Origin: CAYHGV01 sp964356135
GTDB taxonomy: Bacteria > Hydrothermota > Tepidihabitantia > CAYHGV01
Assembly: GCA_964356135.1 (NCBI GenBank)
Contig: CAYHGV010000114.1
Location: 1 to 8,056, forward strand
DNA length: 8,056 bases
Reading direction: 5' to 3'
Part shown: in pieces, positions 1 through 5,429 of the stretch
How the letters are laid out: every line of letters begins with the position of its first letter
Position numbering within the stretch: position 1 is the stretch's first letter
The notes under the pieces: generated by a model
Told to the model about the DNA's origin: nothing
Seen by the model: only the letters and a program-made list of their open reading frames with translations
The model's database searches: none
Program-made: the position numbers and the translations under genes

Positions 1-2
1 AA

Positions 3-191
3 AGCAATCTTAACTACTTCTGCCAGCGGTATTACGATTCCAACATCGGAAGGTTCATCACCTTAGACCCGCAGGGAAGCGCCAGTACAAACCCGTATGC
101 CTACAGTCTTAACAACCCGTTAAAACTTCTTGACCCCACCGGCCAACAGACAAGTAACCCACGGGAAGTAAAAAATTTCCCATCCATATAA
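3..191 (+). CDS. RHS repeat-associated core protein, C-terminal end (partial)
   Basis: The frame is open from the window edge to a TAA at 189-191 and gives 62 residues. It reads through YYDSNIGRFITLDPQGSAS, then NPYAYSLNNPLKLLDPTG, which matches the RHS repeat-associated core signature (RYYDP.xGRF...DP...NPYxYxxNNPxxxxDPxG). RHS/YD proteins are large, secreted or surface-exposed shells that often carry a polymorphic toxin after the core. Here only about 14 residues follow DPTG (QQTSNPREVKNFPSI) before the stop, so this copy has no C-terminal toxin domain. It may be an orphan, a truncated copy, or a non-toxic RHS surface protein. The N-terminal part lies outside the window, so length, signal peptide and neighbours cannot be judged. 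No immunity-like gene follows. The family call is firm; the function is open. Confidence 0.85.
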   Translation, partial: SNLNYFCQRYYDSNIGRFITLDPQGSASTNPYAYSLNNPLKLLDPTGQQTSNPREVKNFPSI

Positions 192-307
192 CTTCCTCTG
201 GCTTGGTGATTACAATTTTGTCATTTTCTGATACTTTAACCGAAAAACCAAAATAACGTGAAGTTTTTGGGAATAACCAACATGGAAAACCTGTATATAT
301 AATTAGT

Positions 308-315
308 AAGGAGGT
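308..315 (+). promoter_or_regulatory. Shine-Dalgarno site of the TonB-like gene
   Basis: AAGGAGGT is a near-perfect anti-16S match and lies 5 nt before the ATG at 321. It fixes the start there rather than at internal methionines 10 or 34, and so makes the unusually long N-terminal cytoplasmic segment real. Confidence 0.85.
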
Positions 316-320
316 GGTTT

Positions 321-1370
321 ATGAAAAACGGTGTGAATGTTGGATCGATGGTCTTCAAGAACTTCTGGTATTCCATCGGTGACAGCTGCCGCTGGATTTA
401 TAATTCGATTGCCGATGGCATGAAGTCCTTCCCGTTGGTCTCCCGGAATTTCGGTAAATCGGTCTGGAGTGTTGCTTCTAACCGCGACCTTGCCATTGGA
501 TTCGGTTCTGCCGTGCTTCTTCACTTCCTGTTGTTTTTACTCTTTGTCCCCCGAACCGGCACCGTAACTGCCGAGTATCCACTGGTCGAAGAGATAACGT
601 TTCTGGATAATACCTATCCGCCTCAAGTGGCGAAATTTCTACCTTCGGGCGGAGGATTTAATGGCAGCGAGGTCAAAGGCGAAGCGTTACCCGTCGGTCT
701 GGCAGAAGCGCCGGATTTGATGCGCAAAATCGACCGGAATCAGGTTGCGGTCAAACTCGACCGTTATGCACCTGCCGGTGCGCTTACCGATGTTATCAAG
801 ATCAGCAAACGGGGAGAAGGCGGAGGACTGACGACCGCAGAGATACTTGCGGAGGCGCCCATATCGTTACGCCGTGCCGCTCCTCCGGGCATCGGTGGAG
901 GAGTTGAGGGTATTCTGTCGGGTCGAGGTCCGGGCGGCGGCATCGGGAAACCGCTCGATTTGACCGTAACCGTGCCTCCTGTCAAAATCCCTTCCCAGAC
1001 CCTGCATCAAACGAAGCCGACAATCTCTAAGCCGACGACTACGATTAATGACCAAACCCCGATCAGGATCAGCTACAGTGTAACCGGTCAGCTTCAGGGA
1101 CGCCAGGTTGTGGCAAAGGTTTTACCGGTGTATCCGGAATGGGCACGGGAACGCGGCTTGACCGATGTCCAGATAACCATGCGGCTCGAAGTTGCACCCG
1201 ACGGTGCGGTTCGACCGAATATCATCCTCGAACGGAGCAGCGGTTATCCCCAGTGGGACCAGGCAGCGATGGCGGCTTTAGCTACCTGGCAGTTTGCTCC
1301 GCTTGCCGCAAACGTGCGGCAAGAATTACAGTGGGGCGAAATAACCTTTATCTTCCGGTTGACGATGTAA
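321..1370 (+). CDS. TonB-family energy transducer with long N-terminal cytoplasmic segment
   Basis: This 349-residue protein has TonB architecture. Residues 1-56 are an aromatic-rich cytoplasmic segment. Residues about 57-77 (LAIGFGSAVLLHFLLFLLFVP) are a single membrane anchor. Residues 78-255 are a low-complexity Gly/Pro-rich periplasmic linker (GGGVEG, GRGPGGGIGKP). Residues about 262-347 are a TonB C-terminal domain with the family landmarks YPEWARERGL, VAPDGAV, RSSGYPQWDQAAMAAL, WQFAPL and a terminal ITFIFRL strand. TonB proteins pass proton-motive energy from ExbB/ExbD to outer-membrane receptors; more divergent members serve other envelope machines. A classical TonB has only about 10-15 residues before its anchor, so the 56-residue leader is odd. 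No exbB, exbD or receptor gene lies nearby. The gene ends 21 bp before the convergent transpeptidase gene. The fold is confident; the partner is unknown. Confidence 0.85.
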   Translation: MKNGVNVGSMVFKNFWYSIGDSCRWIYNSIADGMKSFPLVSRNFGKSVWSVASNRDLAIGFGSAVLLHFLLFLLFVPRTGTVTAEYPLVEEITFLDNTYPPQVAKFLPSGGGFNGSEVKGEALPVGLAEAPDLMRKIDRNQVAVKLDRYAPAGALTDVIKISKRGEGGGLTTAEILAEAPISLRRAAPPGIGGGVEGILSGRGPGGGIGKPLDLTVTVPPVKIPSQTLHQTKPTISKPTTTINDQTPIRISYSVTGQLQGRQVVAKVLPVYPEWARERGLTDVQITMRLEVAPDGAVRPNIILERSSGYPQWDQAAMAALATWQFAPLAANVRQELQWGEITFIFRLTM

Positions 1371-1375
1371 AGGCT

Positions 1376-1400
1376 AAGGGTAAAAAGATTTTTAATCCTT
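1376..1400. terminator. Possible weak bidirectional terminator between convergent genes
   Basis: AAGGGT pairs with ATCCTT and AAAA with TTTT around a GAT loop, with one A/A mismatch. The hairpin sits between the two convergent stop codons and includes the stop of the transpeptidase gene. The stem is AT-rich with only two G-C pairs, so it is a weak candidate. No other terminator was found in the gap. Confidence 0.25.
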
Positions 1401-1931
1401 TGACCTTTTAATTATGACGGTTGTGCCCAACGGGAGCAGGTTATAAAGTTCTTCAATATCCTCATTTTTTAAAGCGATGCAGCCCAAAGTCCAGTTATAG
1501 CCAATGCCACCGCCGTGGATGCGAATCTCGCCCCCTAATTTTGTCTGCTGGGGCGGCATCTTTTTATTCTTAAGTGCGTTCGTGATGGTTTGGTTCTGGG
1601 TTCGGGTTATCAAACCAGCCTCGAGTCCCTGTTCGGCATCCTCGAGATTGGGATAACTTAACAGCAGCGAGAGATAAAACATACTGGCGGGATTCTTGTG
1701 GCAGATATAAAATTCACCTTCGGGCGTGCAGCCGTCGCCTCGTTGTTGTTTATCATCAACCGGATTAAAACCCAGGGCGATAGGGTAGGTTTTGGTCAAC
1801 TTCCCGTCCTGGTAGAGTTCTAAGGTATAATTGGACTTATAGACGATGACCTGATACTGGGTAGCATTGAGGGGAGTCAATGAAAAGTGCAAAATGCAAA
1901 TTGCAAAGGTCAAAAGTATCTTATTTTTCAC
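1392..1931 (-). CDS. Secreted L,D-transpeptidase (YkuD fold, YafK-like motif)
   Basis: The protein has 179 residues and probably acts on peptidoglycan in the periplasm. Residues 1-23 form a signal peptide (lysines at 2 and 4, hydrophobic core, likely cleavage after LNA at 21-23). The YkuD domain starts with YQVIVYKSNYTLELYQDGKL and TYPIALGFNPVDDK and continues through TPEGEFYI. The catalytic region is IHGGG (His139) followed by WTLGCIAL with nucleophile Cys151. Most YkuD enzymes have S/T-H-G-C; here it is TLGC, as in the YafK-like branch, where some members cleave rather than form crosslinks. The start is GTG at 1931, preceded by GGAG with 6-nt spacing. The start, ribosome site and signal peptide all lie inside repeat module A (1877-1960). 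Transferase versus hydrolase activity cannot be decided from sequence alone. Confidence 0.85.
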   Translation of the reverse strand: MKNKILLTFAICILHFSLTPLNATQYQVIVYKSNYTLELYQDGKLTKTYPIALGFNPVDDKQQRGDGCTPEGEFYICHKNPASMFYLSLLLSYPNLEDAEQGLEAGLITRTQNQTITNALKNKKMPPQQTKLGGEIRIHGGGIGYNWTLGCIALKNEDIEELYNLLPLGTTVIIKRSKD

Positions 1932-1960
1932 CTTTCACTCCGCACTGCCTTATATCTGGG
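1877..1960. repeat. Dispersed repeat module A
   Basis: The module opens with TCAATGAAAAGTG and closes with CGCACTGCCTTATATCTGGG. The opening 13 bases are identical to those of module B (2003-2015) and the closing 20 match 19 of 20 with 2082-2101. Between them are (T)TGCAAA-type words. It covers the 5' end of the transpeptidase gene on the minus strand. Confidence 0.75.
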
Positions 1961-2002
1961 TTGTTACTGATACGTTTGCAGACCGGGAGAGATAGAAAGA
2001 GA

Positions 2003-2101
2003 TCAATGAAAAGTGAAGAATGCAAAATGCAGAAGTCAAAATTCGCTTGGTTCTTCACTCAGCACTTCACACTTGACCCTTCGCACTGCCTTGTATCTGG
2101 G
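2003..2101. repeat. Dispersed repeat module B
   Basis: The module has the same order as A: TCAATGAAAAGTG, then TGCAAAATGCAGAAGTCAAAA, then TTCACTC, then CGCACTGCCTTGTATCTGGG. It is about 15 bp longer than A. Inside it AGTGAAGAA (2012-2020) and TTCTTCACT (2051-2059) form a perfect 9-bp inverted repeat. It runs into the duplicated tRNA 3' end. Confidence 0.75.
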
Positions 2102-2114
2102 GGACAGGGATTCG
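2081..2114. repeat. 34-bp direct repeat containing the last 18 nt of tRNA-Gln (copy 1)
   Basis: These 34 bases are identical to 2178-2211, offset by 97 bp. The right-hand 18 bases (2097-2114) equal the 3' end of the tRNA-Gln gene, including the discriminator base; the left 16 are its downstream flank. The rest of the tRNA body is absent, so this is a tRNA 3' fragment and not a second tRNA. Confidence 0.85.
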
Positions 2115-2149
2115 CTATCCCGCCAAACATCATGGCGGGTCCGAATCCC
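2107..2149. repeat. Nested palindromic hairpin (REP-like)
   Basis: The outer stem GGGATTCG / CGAATCCC has 8 bp and the inner stem CCCGCCA / TGGCGGG has 7 bp. They are separated by a small internal loop (CTAT / TC) and closed by a 7-nt loop AACATCA. The stems are perfect and G-C rich. The outer left arm is shared with the tRNA T-arm fragment. No T-tract follows on either strand, so a terminator role is not favoured. Confidence 0.7.
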
Positions 2150-2177
2150 ATCCATAATCAACTCTACACTTTGCATT

Positions 2178-2211
2178 TCGCACTGCCTTGTATCTGGGGG
2201 ACAGGGATTCG
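2178..2211. repeat. 34-bp direct repeat at the 3' end of tRNA-Gln (copy 2)
   Basis: This is the intact partner of 2081-2114. Its right half lies within the functional tRNA-Gln gene. A third trace of the repeat family, TTTGCATTTCGCAC at 2170-2183, is a 13/14 inverted match to 1887-1900 in module A. Confidence 0.85.
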
Positions 2212-2265
2212 AACCCCGATTAACTGATCCAGAGTCAGCCGTCCTGCCAGTTAGACGATCCCCCA
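2194..2265 (-). tRNA. tRNA-Gln (anticodon CUG)
   Basis: Read on the minus strand the 72 nt fold into a full cloverleaf. The acceptor is TGGGGGA / TCCCCCA with discriminator G. TC at positions 8-9 is followed by a D-stem GTC / GAC with loop TAACTGGCAG. The anticodon stem is GCTGA / TCAGT with loop CTCTGGA (anticodon CTG at 2230-2232). The variable loop has 4 nt. The T-arm is CGGGG / CCCTG with loop TTCGAAT. The TGGGG acceptor start, TC at 8-9 and G discriminator are typical of bacterial tRNA-Gln. CCA is not encoded (ATA follows), so it must be added by nucleotidyltransferase. Confidence 0.95.
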
Positions 2266-2354
2266 TTTCGGATTCTAGCCTTTAGGCTTTAGCATTTAGT
2301 AAATAAAAAAATAAGGAATAAAAATCAAAAGTCAATGGTGAAATTGACGGGCGG

Positions 2355-2382
2355 TTGACATCGGTTTTGGGTTCGATATACT
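2355..2382 (+). promoter_or_regulatory. Sigma70-type promoter of the P5C dehydrogenase gene
   Basis: A perfect -35 TTGACA (2355-2360) and a 5/6 -10 TATACT (2377-2382) are separated by 16 bp. The expected transcription start near 2389 leaves a leader of about 18 nt that contains the ribosome site. It points away from the tRNA gene. No operator palindrome is evident. Confidence 0.7.
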
Positions 2383-2395
2383 TAACCATAAAACT

Positions 2396-2402
2396 AAGGA
2401 GG
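2396..2402 (+). promoter_or_regulatory. Shine-Dalgarno site deciding a GTG start
   Basis: AAGGAGG ends 4 nt before the GTG at 2407. An ATG at 2405-2407 overlaps this GTG in another frame and leads to a stop after about 15 codons, so GTG is the real start despite the nearby ATG. Confidence 0.75.
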
Positions 2403-2406
2403 CGAT

Positions 2407-3957
2407 GTGCTCAAAGATTTTAAAAATGAATTGTATGTTGATTTTACAATAGCGGATAATCGCAAGAATATGGAACAAGCGATAGCACAGGTAGAAAAAG
2501 AATTAGGCAAAGAGTACCCTCTGATTATCGGCGGCAAAAAGCTCCAGGCGAAAGATAAGCTCCTGTCGTATAACCCATCAAAAAAAGATGAGCTTGTTGG
2601 AGTATTCCAGAAGGCGGATGAGGATTTAGCCCGAAGCGCACTCGATGCCGCGCTAAAAACTTTTGAAACCTGGAAGTTCGAGAAAGCTGAAAAGCGCGCC
2701 AGCTATCTTTTCAAAGCGGCGGAGATTATGCGCAGGCGGAGACTGGAACTCGATTCCTGGCTGGTGTTTGAAGTCGGTAAATCCTGGGTCGAAGCCGATG
2801 GTGATGTCGCCGAAGCGATCGATTTTCTGGAGTTCTATGGTCGAGAGGCTCTGCGCTATGCTGAGAAGCAGCCGCTGGTTAAATATCCGGGCGAAGAAAA
2901 CGATTTGTGGTATATCCCGTTAGGGGTGGGGCTGGTGATTCCACCCTGGAACTTTCCGATGGCGATTCTGGTCGGCATGACTTCGGGTGCGTTTGTTGCC
3001 GGCAATACCGTTATTCTCAAACCTTCGAGCGATTCGCCCGCTATCGGCTATAAATTTCTGGAAGTTTTGGAAGAAGCCGGTCTGCCACCCGGGGTTGTCA
3101 ATTTTATGCCTGGACCGGGACGATTGGCCGGCGAGTTTTTAGTAAAACATCCTAAGATCCGGTTTATTGCCTTTACCGGTTCAAAGGAAGTCGGTTTGCG
3201 GATTAACGAACTTGCCGCTCAGCATCAACCGGGTCAGCTCTGGATAAAGCGGGTCGTCGCCGAGATGGGTGGCAAAGACGGAATTGTCGTTGATGACGAA
3301 GCCGATTTGGATGCGGCCGCATTCGGTGTCCAGGTCTCGGCGTTCGGATTTCAAGGACAGAAGTGCTCGGCTTGCTCGCGGGCGATTGTTGTTAAGAACG
3401 TCTACGACCAGTTCCTCGCCAAGCTCGATGAGCGGGTGAAAGCGATTAAAGTTGGGCCGACGAAATTCCAGGAGAACTGGATGGGACCGGTCATTAACGA
3501 GTCGGCGTATAAATCGATTCTCGAGTATATTGAGACCGGGAAAAAAGAAGGAAGGCTTTTATGCGGCGGGACGCCAATTGGCACGGAGGGTTATTTCATC
3601 GAACCGACCGTGTTCGTCGATGTCGACTCGAAAGCCCGCATCTCGCAAGAGGAGATTTTCGGACCGGTTCTGGCGGTTACTAAAGCCAATGATTTCGACG
3701 AAGCGTTGACGATGGCGAACGATACCGAATACGGTTTAACCGGCGGGGTCTATTCCAGGAATCGGAATAAGCTCGACCGGGCAAAACAGCTGTTTCATGT
3801 CGGCAACCTCTATGTCAATCGCAAGTGCACCGGCGCCCTGGTCGGCGTCCATCCGTTCGGCGGATTCAATATGTCGGGTACTGATTCGAAAGCGGGCGGC
3901 CGCGACTATTTGATGCTCTTCACCCAGGCAAAGGCGATTGCGGAAAAGGTTGGTTAA
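2407..3957 (+). CDS. rocA: 1-pyrroline-5-carboxylate dehydrogenase (RocA/PruA type)
   Basis: This NAD(P)-dependent aldehyde dehydrogenase oxidises glutamate semialdehyde/P5C to glutamate, the second step of proline (and arginine/ornithine) catabolism, in the cytoplasm. The protein has 516 residues, the usual length for stand-alone P5C dehydrogenases of the Thermus/Bacillus group. Visible landmarks are PPWNF with oxyanion Asn182, the FTGS nucleotide-binding turn near 256-259, general base Glu286 in AEMGGKDG, nucleophile Cys320 in FQGQKCSACSR, EEIFGPVL, and the C-terminal GALVGVHPFGGFNMSGT. VGKSWVEADGDVAEAIDFLEFY near 118-139 is also typical of this subgroup. The gene has its own promoter and no partner; proline dehydrogenase (PutB-like) is not in the window. 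It converges on the operon at 4006-8056. The family assignment is very secure and the substrate call is strong from subgroup similarity. Confidence 0.93.
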   Translation: MLKDFKNELYVDFTIADNRKNMEQAIAQVEKELGKEYPLIIGGKKLQAKDKLLSYNPSKKDELVGVFQKADEDLARSALDAALKTFETWKFEKAEKRASYLFKAAEIMRRRRLELDSWLVFEVGKSWVEADGDVAEAIDFLEFYGREALRYAEKQPLVKYPGEENDLWYIPLGVGLVIPPWNFPMAILVGMTSGAFVAGNTVILKPSSDSPAIGYKFLEVLEEAGLPPGVVNFMPGPGRLAGEFLVKHPKIRFIAFTGSKEVGLRINELAAQHQPGQLWIKRVVAEMGGKDGIVVDDEADLDAAAFGVQVSAFGFQGQKCSACSRAIVVKNVYDQFLAKLDERVKAIKVGPTKFQENWMGPVINESAYKSILEYIETGKKEGRLLCGGTPIGTEGYFIEPTVFVDVDSKARISQEEIFGPVLAVTKANDFDEALTMANDTEYGLTGGVYSRNRNKLDRAKQLFHVGNLYVNRKCTGALVGVHPFGGFNMSGTDSKAGGRDYLMLFTQAKAIAEKVG

Positions 3958-4005
3958 ATCCGAAGATGGGACTCTGAATTTTCGGCGAGCCGTCTTTAGA
4001 AATTA

Positions 4006-4305
4006 TTACGAAACTGTTCGTTTTGAATCGATAATCAAACCGACCAGATCGTTGTAGTCAATAGTTTTAAAACGAGCCGCCGGAGTAATTCCGCGGGCTT
4101 CGAGGTCTTCGCGCAGGACCGAGAATTGTACCCCCCGTTTTTCTGCGCTTTCAATCGCGGCACCAAGTTCGTCCGGTATCCGGTGTGCGGCATAGACCCC
4201 ATCCTGAATGAAACAAATCACATCGCGGTTTTGGGCGAGACCGAGAGCGAGCAGTGCGTCTCGTCTTGAAAACGGAGACCGGGTCACAAGAAACAAGTTC
4301 CCCAT
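4006..4305 (-). CDS. tusB: TusB/DsrH-family sulfur relay protein
   Basis: This 99-residue protein is the last gene of the operon. The family marks are visible: LVTRSPFSRRDALLAL at the N-terminus, FIQDGVYAA (32-40), LREDLEARGI (64-73) and IDYNDLVGLI (82-91). TusB/DsrH pairs with the C and D subunits in a cytoplasmic hexamer that passes persulfide sulfur. In sulfur-oxidising bacteria DsrH carries a conserved Cys near residue 20; by ungapped alignment from memory that position is Ala20 here, and the only cysteine is Cys31. E. coli TusB also lacks the Cys, so this copy resembles the tRNA-thiolation type more than the sulfur-oxidation type. Its ATG follows the TAA of the tusC-like gene with no gap and has no clear ribosome site, implying coupled translation. 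Confidence 0.82.
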   Translation of the reverse strand: MGNLFLVTRSPFSRRDALLALGLAQNRDVICFIQDGVYAAHRIPDELGAAIESAEKRGVQFSVLREDLEARGITPAARFKTIDYNDLVGLIIDSKRTVS

Positions 4306-4659
4306 TTAACTGAAGCTGATAACGAAATCGGCAGAATGTATCAGGTCCCTGAGCTCGGGCAGGGTAATCCAGCGGGCAGGGATGGTTTCGGGTTTCGCCA
4401 CTCCACGCTCTTCTGCCGATTCGGTGTGGATATACAGGTGGGCACCGAAATCGCTGACCTGGCGATAGGCAGATTCGAGACTGTGCATCGCGATCGCTTC
4501 CGGCTGCTGCCCGGTTTTTGCAATAAAGACGCCGTCTTCGACTAACACCGCATGGGTTTCGATTCCCATACCTGCGGTCGCAATGATAGCCCGGAATCCT
4601 TCGGCGGCAGTGGCCATCCCATACGGTGCGGATCTAATGAGAAAAACAATTTTTTTCAT
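4306..4659 (-). CDS. tusC: TusC/DsrF-family sulfur relay protein
   Basis: This 117-residue member of the DsrE/DsrF fold is the middle subunit of the TusBCD/DsrEFH complex. It starts KKIVFLIRSAPYG, the typical DsrF opening, followed by a helix (ATAAEGFRAIIATAG) and HAVLVEDGVFIAKTGQ (36-51), with a terminal hydrophobic strand ADFVISFS. It contains no cysteine at all, as expected for the structural C/F subunit. It lies between the D- and B-like genes: one base separates its ATG from the upstream TAA, and its own TAA directly precedes the next ATG. The gene order D-C-B equals the canonical dsrE-dsrF-dsrH order. TusC versus DsrF naming depends on the physiology of the host, which the window does not show. 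Confidence 0.85.
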   Translation of the reverse strand: MKKIVFLIRSAPYGMATAAEGFRAIIATAGMGIETHAVLVEDGVFIAKTGQQPEAIAMHSLESAYRQVSDFGAHLYIHTESAEERGVAKPETIPARWITLPELRDLIHSADFVISFS

Positions 4660-4660
4660 T

Positions 4661-5011
4661 TTAAAAACCGAACGAAATGAATCGGTCGGATCGGTTGATG
4701 AAATCTACCAGCACCGCCAGACCGGCAAGTTTTGCCGTTTCAATAATATCGTCTCTCGACTGTCCTCGAAATTTGGAACAGGTGCCGCAGGCACGAATCA
4801 CCGCTCCCTGGGCGGCAAGTTCTCGAAGCCGGTCTTTGATATTTCTTTCCTGGGGCGACTGGATGTCTTTATCAATCGTCAGAACCCCGTCTTCATATAA
4901 AAACAAGGACAGAGTGTGACCGCGGCTCAACATCCGTTTGCCGAGTTCGTAGACGGTATCGATATTCTGGGAAGTATAAGGACCGGTTCTTACGAGAAAG
5001 CCGACGTGCAT
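4661..5011 (-). CDS. tusD: TusD/DsrE-family sulfurtransferase subunit
   Basis: This 116-residue protein is the catalytic subunit of the TusBCD/DsrEFH sulfur relay. It opens MHVGFLVRTGPYTSQNIDTVYELGKRMLSRGH, followed by LSLFLYEDGVLTI (34-46), both typical of the fold. The active-site region is IRACGTCSKFRG (72-83): Cys75 stands 8 residues before the RG glycine, the same spacing as the catalytic Cys of E. coli TusD (C-x6-RRG from memory). A second cysteine, Cys78, makes a CxxC pair that classical TusD lacks. TusD accepts sulfur from TusA persulfide and hands it to TusE/DsrC. The ATG follows the TAA of the DsrE2-like gene with no spacing, so translation is probably coupled. No dsrC/tusE is present in the window. 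Confidence 0.85.
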   Translation of the reverse strand: MHVGFLVRTGPYTSQNIDTVYELGKRMLSRGHTLSLFLYEDGVLTIDKDIQSPQERNIKDRLRELAAQGAVIRACGTCSKFRGQSRDDIIETAKLAGLAVLVDFINRSDRFISFGF

Positions 5012-5416
5012 TTAAATGAAAAGTTGAACATTCGATTCATTGGCAAGTTTGAGGAAACCGGCGGCGCCGATTACTTTGCAGTCAATCAGGTTTTCTTTCT
5101 TGACGCCCATCAGTTCCAGGGTCGTGCTGCAGGCATAGAATTCGACCCCCAGCTGTCGTGCCTGTTCCCGTAATTCAACGAAGGTTGCGATTTTAAGTTT
5201 TTTCATCTTTTTTTCCATCATCGGGGTAAACAGGCTCATAAAACCACCGAGCTTGGGTTTGAATCCCTTTTTGAGGACATCGAGTCCCCAGAAGGTAAAA
5301 AATATCCGAGCTTCCATGCCTGATGCCCGGGCGGTTACGGCGAGCATAAAGCTTGCCATTACTTTATCGAGTTTTTTCTCGGAGAGAACAAGTGCAATTC
5401 TTTTGTTGTCTGCCAT
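5012..5416 (-). CDS. DsrE2-like sulfurtransferase (DsrE/F-like superfamily)
   Basis: The protein has 134 residues. Landmarks of the DsrE2 group are a nucleotide-fold start (RIALVLSEKKLDKVMASFMLAVTA), RIFFTFWGLDVLKK (37-50), and VEFYACSTTLELMGV (91-105) with the conserved Cys96. A further Cys113 follows. DsrE2 proteins are typically encoded beside tusA and accept sulfur from it, acting early in cytoplasmic sulfur trafficking. The segment GGFMSLFTPMMEKKMKKLK (57-75) is amphipathic and methionine-rich and might touch the membrane, but there is no clear transmembrane helix, unlike some longer DsrE2 proteins. A good ribosome site (AAGGAG, spacing about 7 nt) lies in the 13-nt gap after the tusA stop. 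The neighbours tusA and tusDCB strongly support a sulfur relay role. Confidence 0.82.
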   Translation of the reverse strand: MADNKRIALVLSEKKLDKVMASFMLAVTARASGMEARIFFTFWGLDVLKKGFKPKLGGFMSLFTPMMEKKMKKLKIATFVELREQARQLGVEFYACSTTLELMGVKKENLIDCKVIGAAGFLKLANESNVQLFI

Positions 5417-5429
5417 CGGCTGTCTCCTT

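Noticed and set aside
294..303. TATATA/TATAAT as a -10 box for the TonB-like gene
   Set aside because: No -35 box at proper spacing (the nearest TTGGGA is 25 bp away), and the implied transcript start near 306-310 would cut into the ribosome site.
2097..2168. A second tRNA gene at the copied tRNA 3' end
   Set aside because: Only the last 18 nt match. The sequence where an acceptor 5' strand, D-arm and anticodon arm should lie does not fold or pair with TCCCCCA.
1877..2211. CRISPR array
   Set aside because: Repeat units vary in length and interior, spacing is irregular, there are only two to three copies, and no cas gene is present.
1880..2285. Open frames across the repeat/tRNA region on both strands (90-115 codons plus, 76 codons minus)
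   Set aside because: They run through tRNA-Gln and the repeats; the peptide GGQGFEPRLTDPESAVLPV is the well-known product of reading antisense to a tRNA gene. No ribosome site or protein family match was seen.
2281..2335. Promoter for tRNA-Gln on the minus strand (TTGACT at 2335-2330)
   Set aside because: The -35-like box is fair, but the AT-rich stretch after it gives no clear -10 at 16-18 bp; many equal alternatives exist. A promoter here is likely but cannot be placed.
3958..4005. Terminator between the P5C dehydrogenase gene and the tusB-like gene
   Set aside because: Only CCGAA/TTCGG with a long loop and a tiny GGC/GCC stem were found, without a T-tract; not enough for a call.
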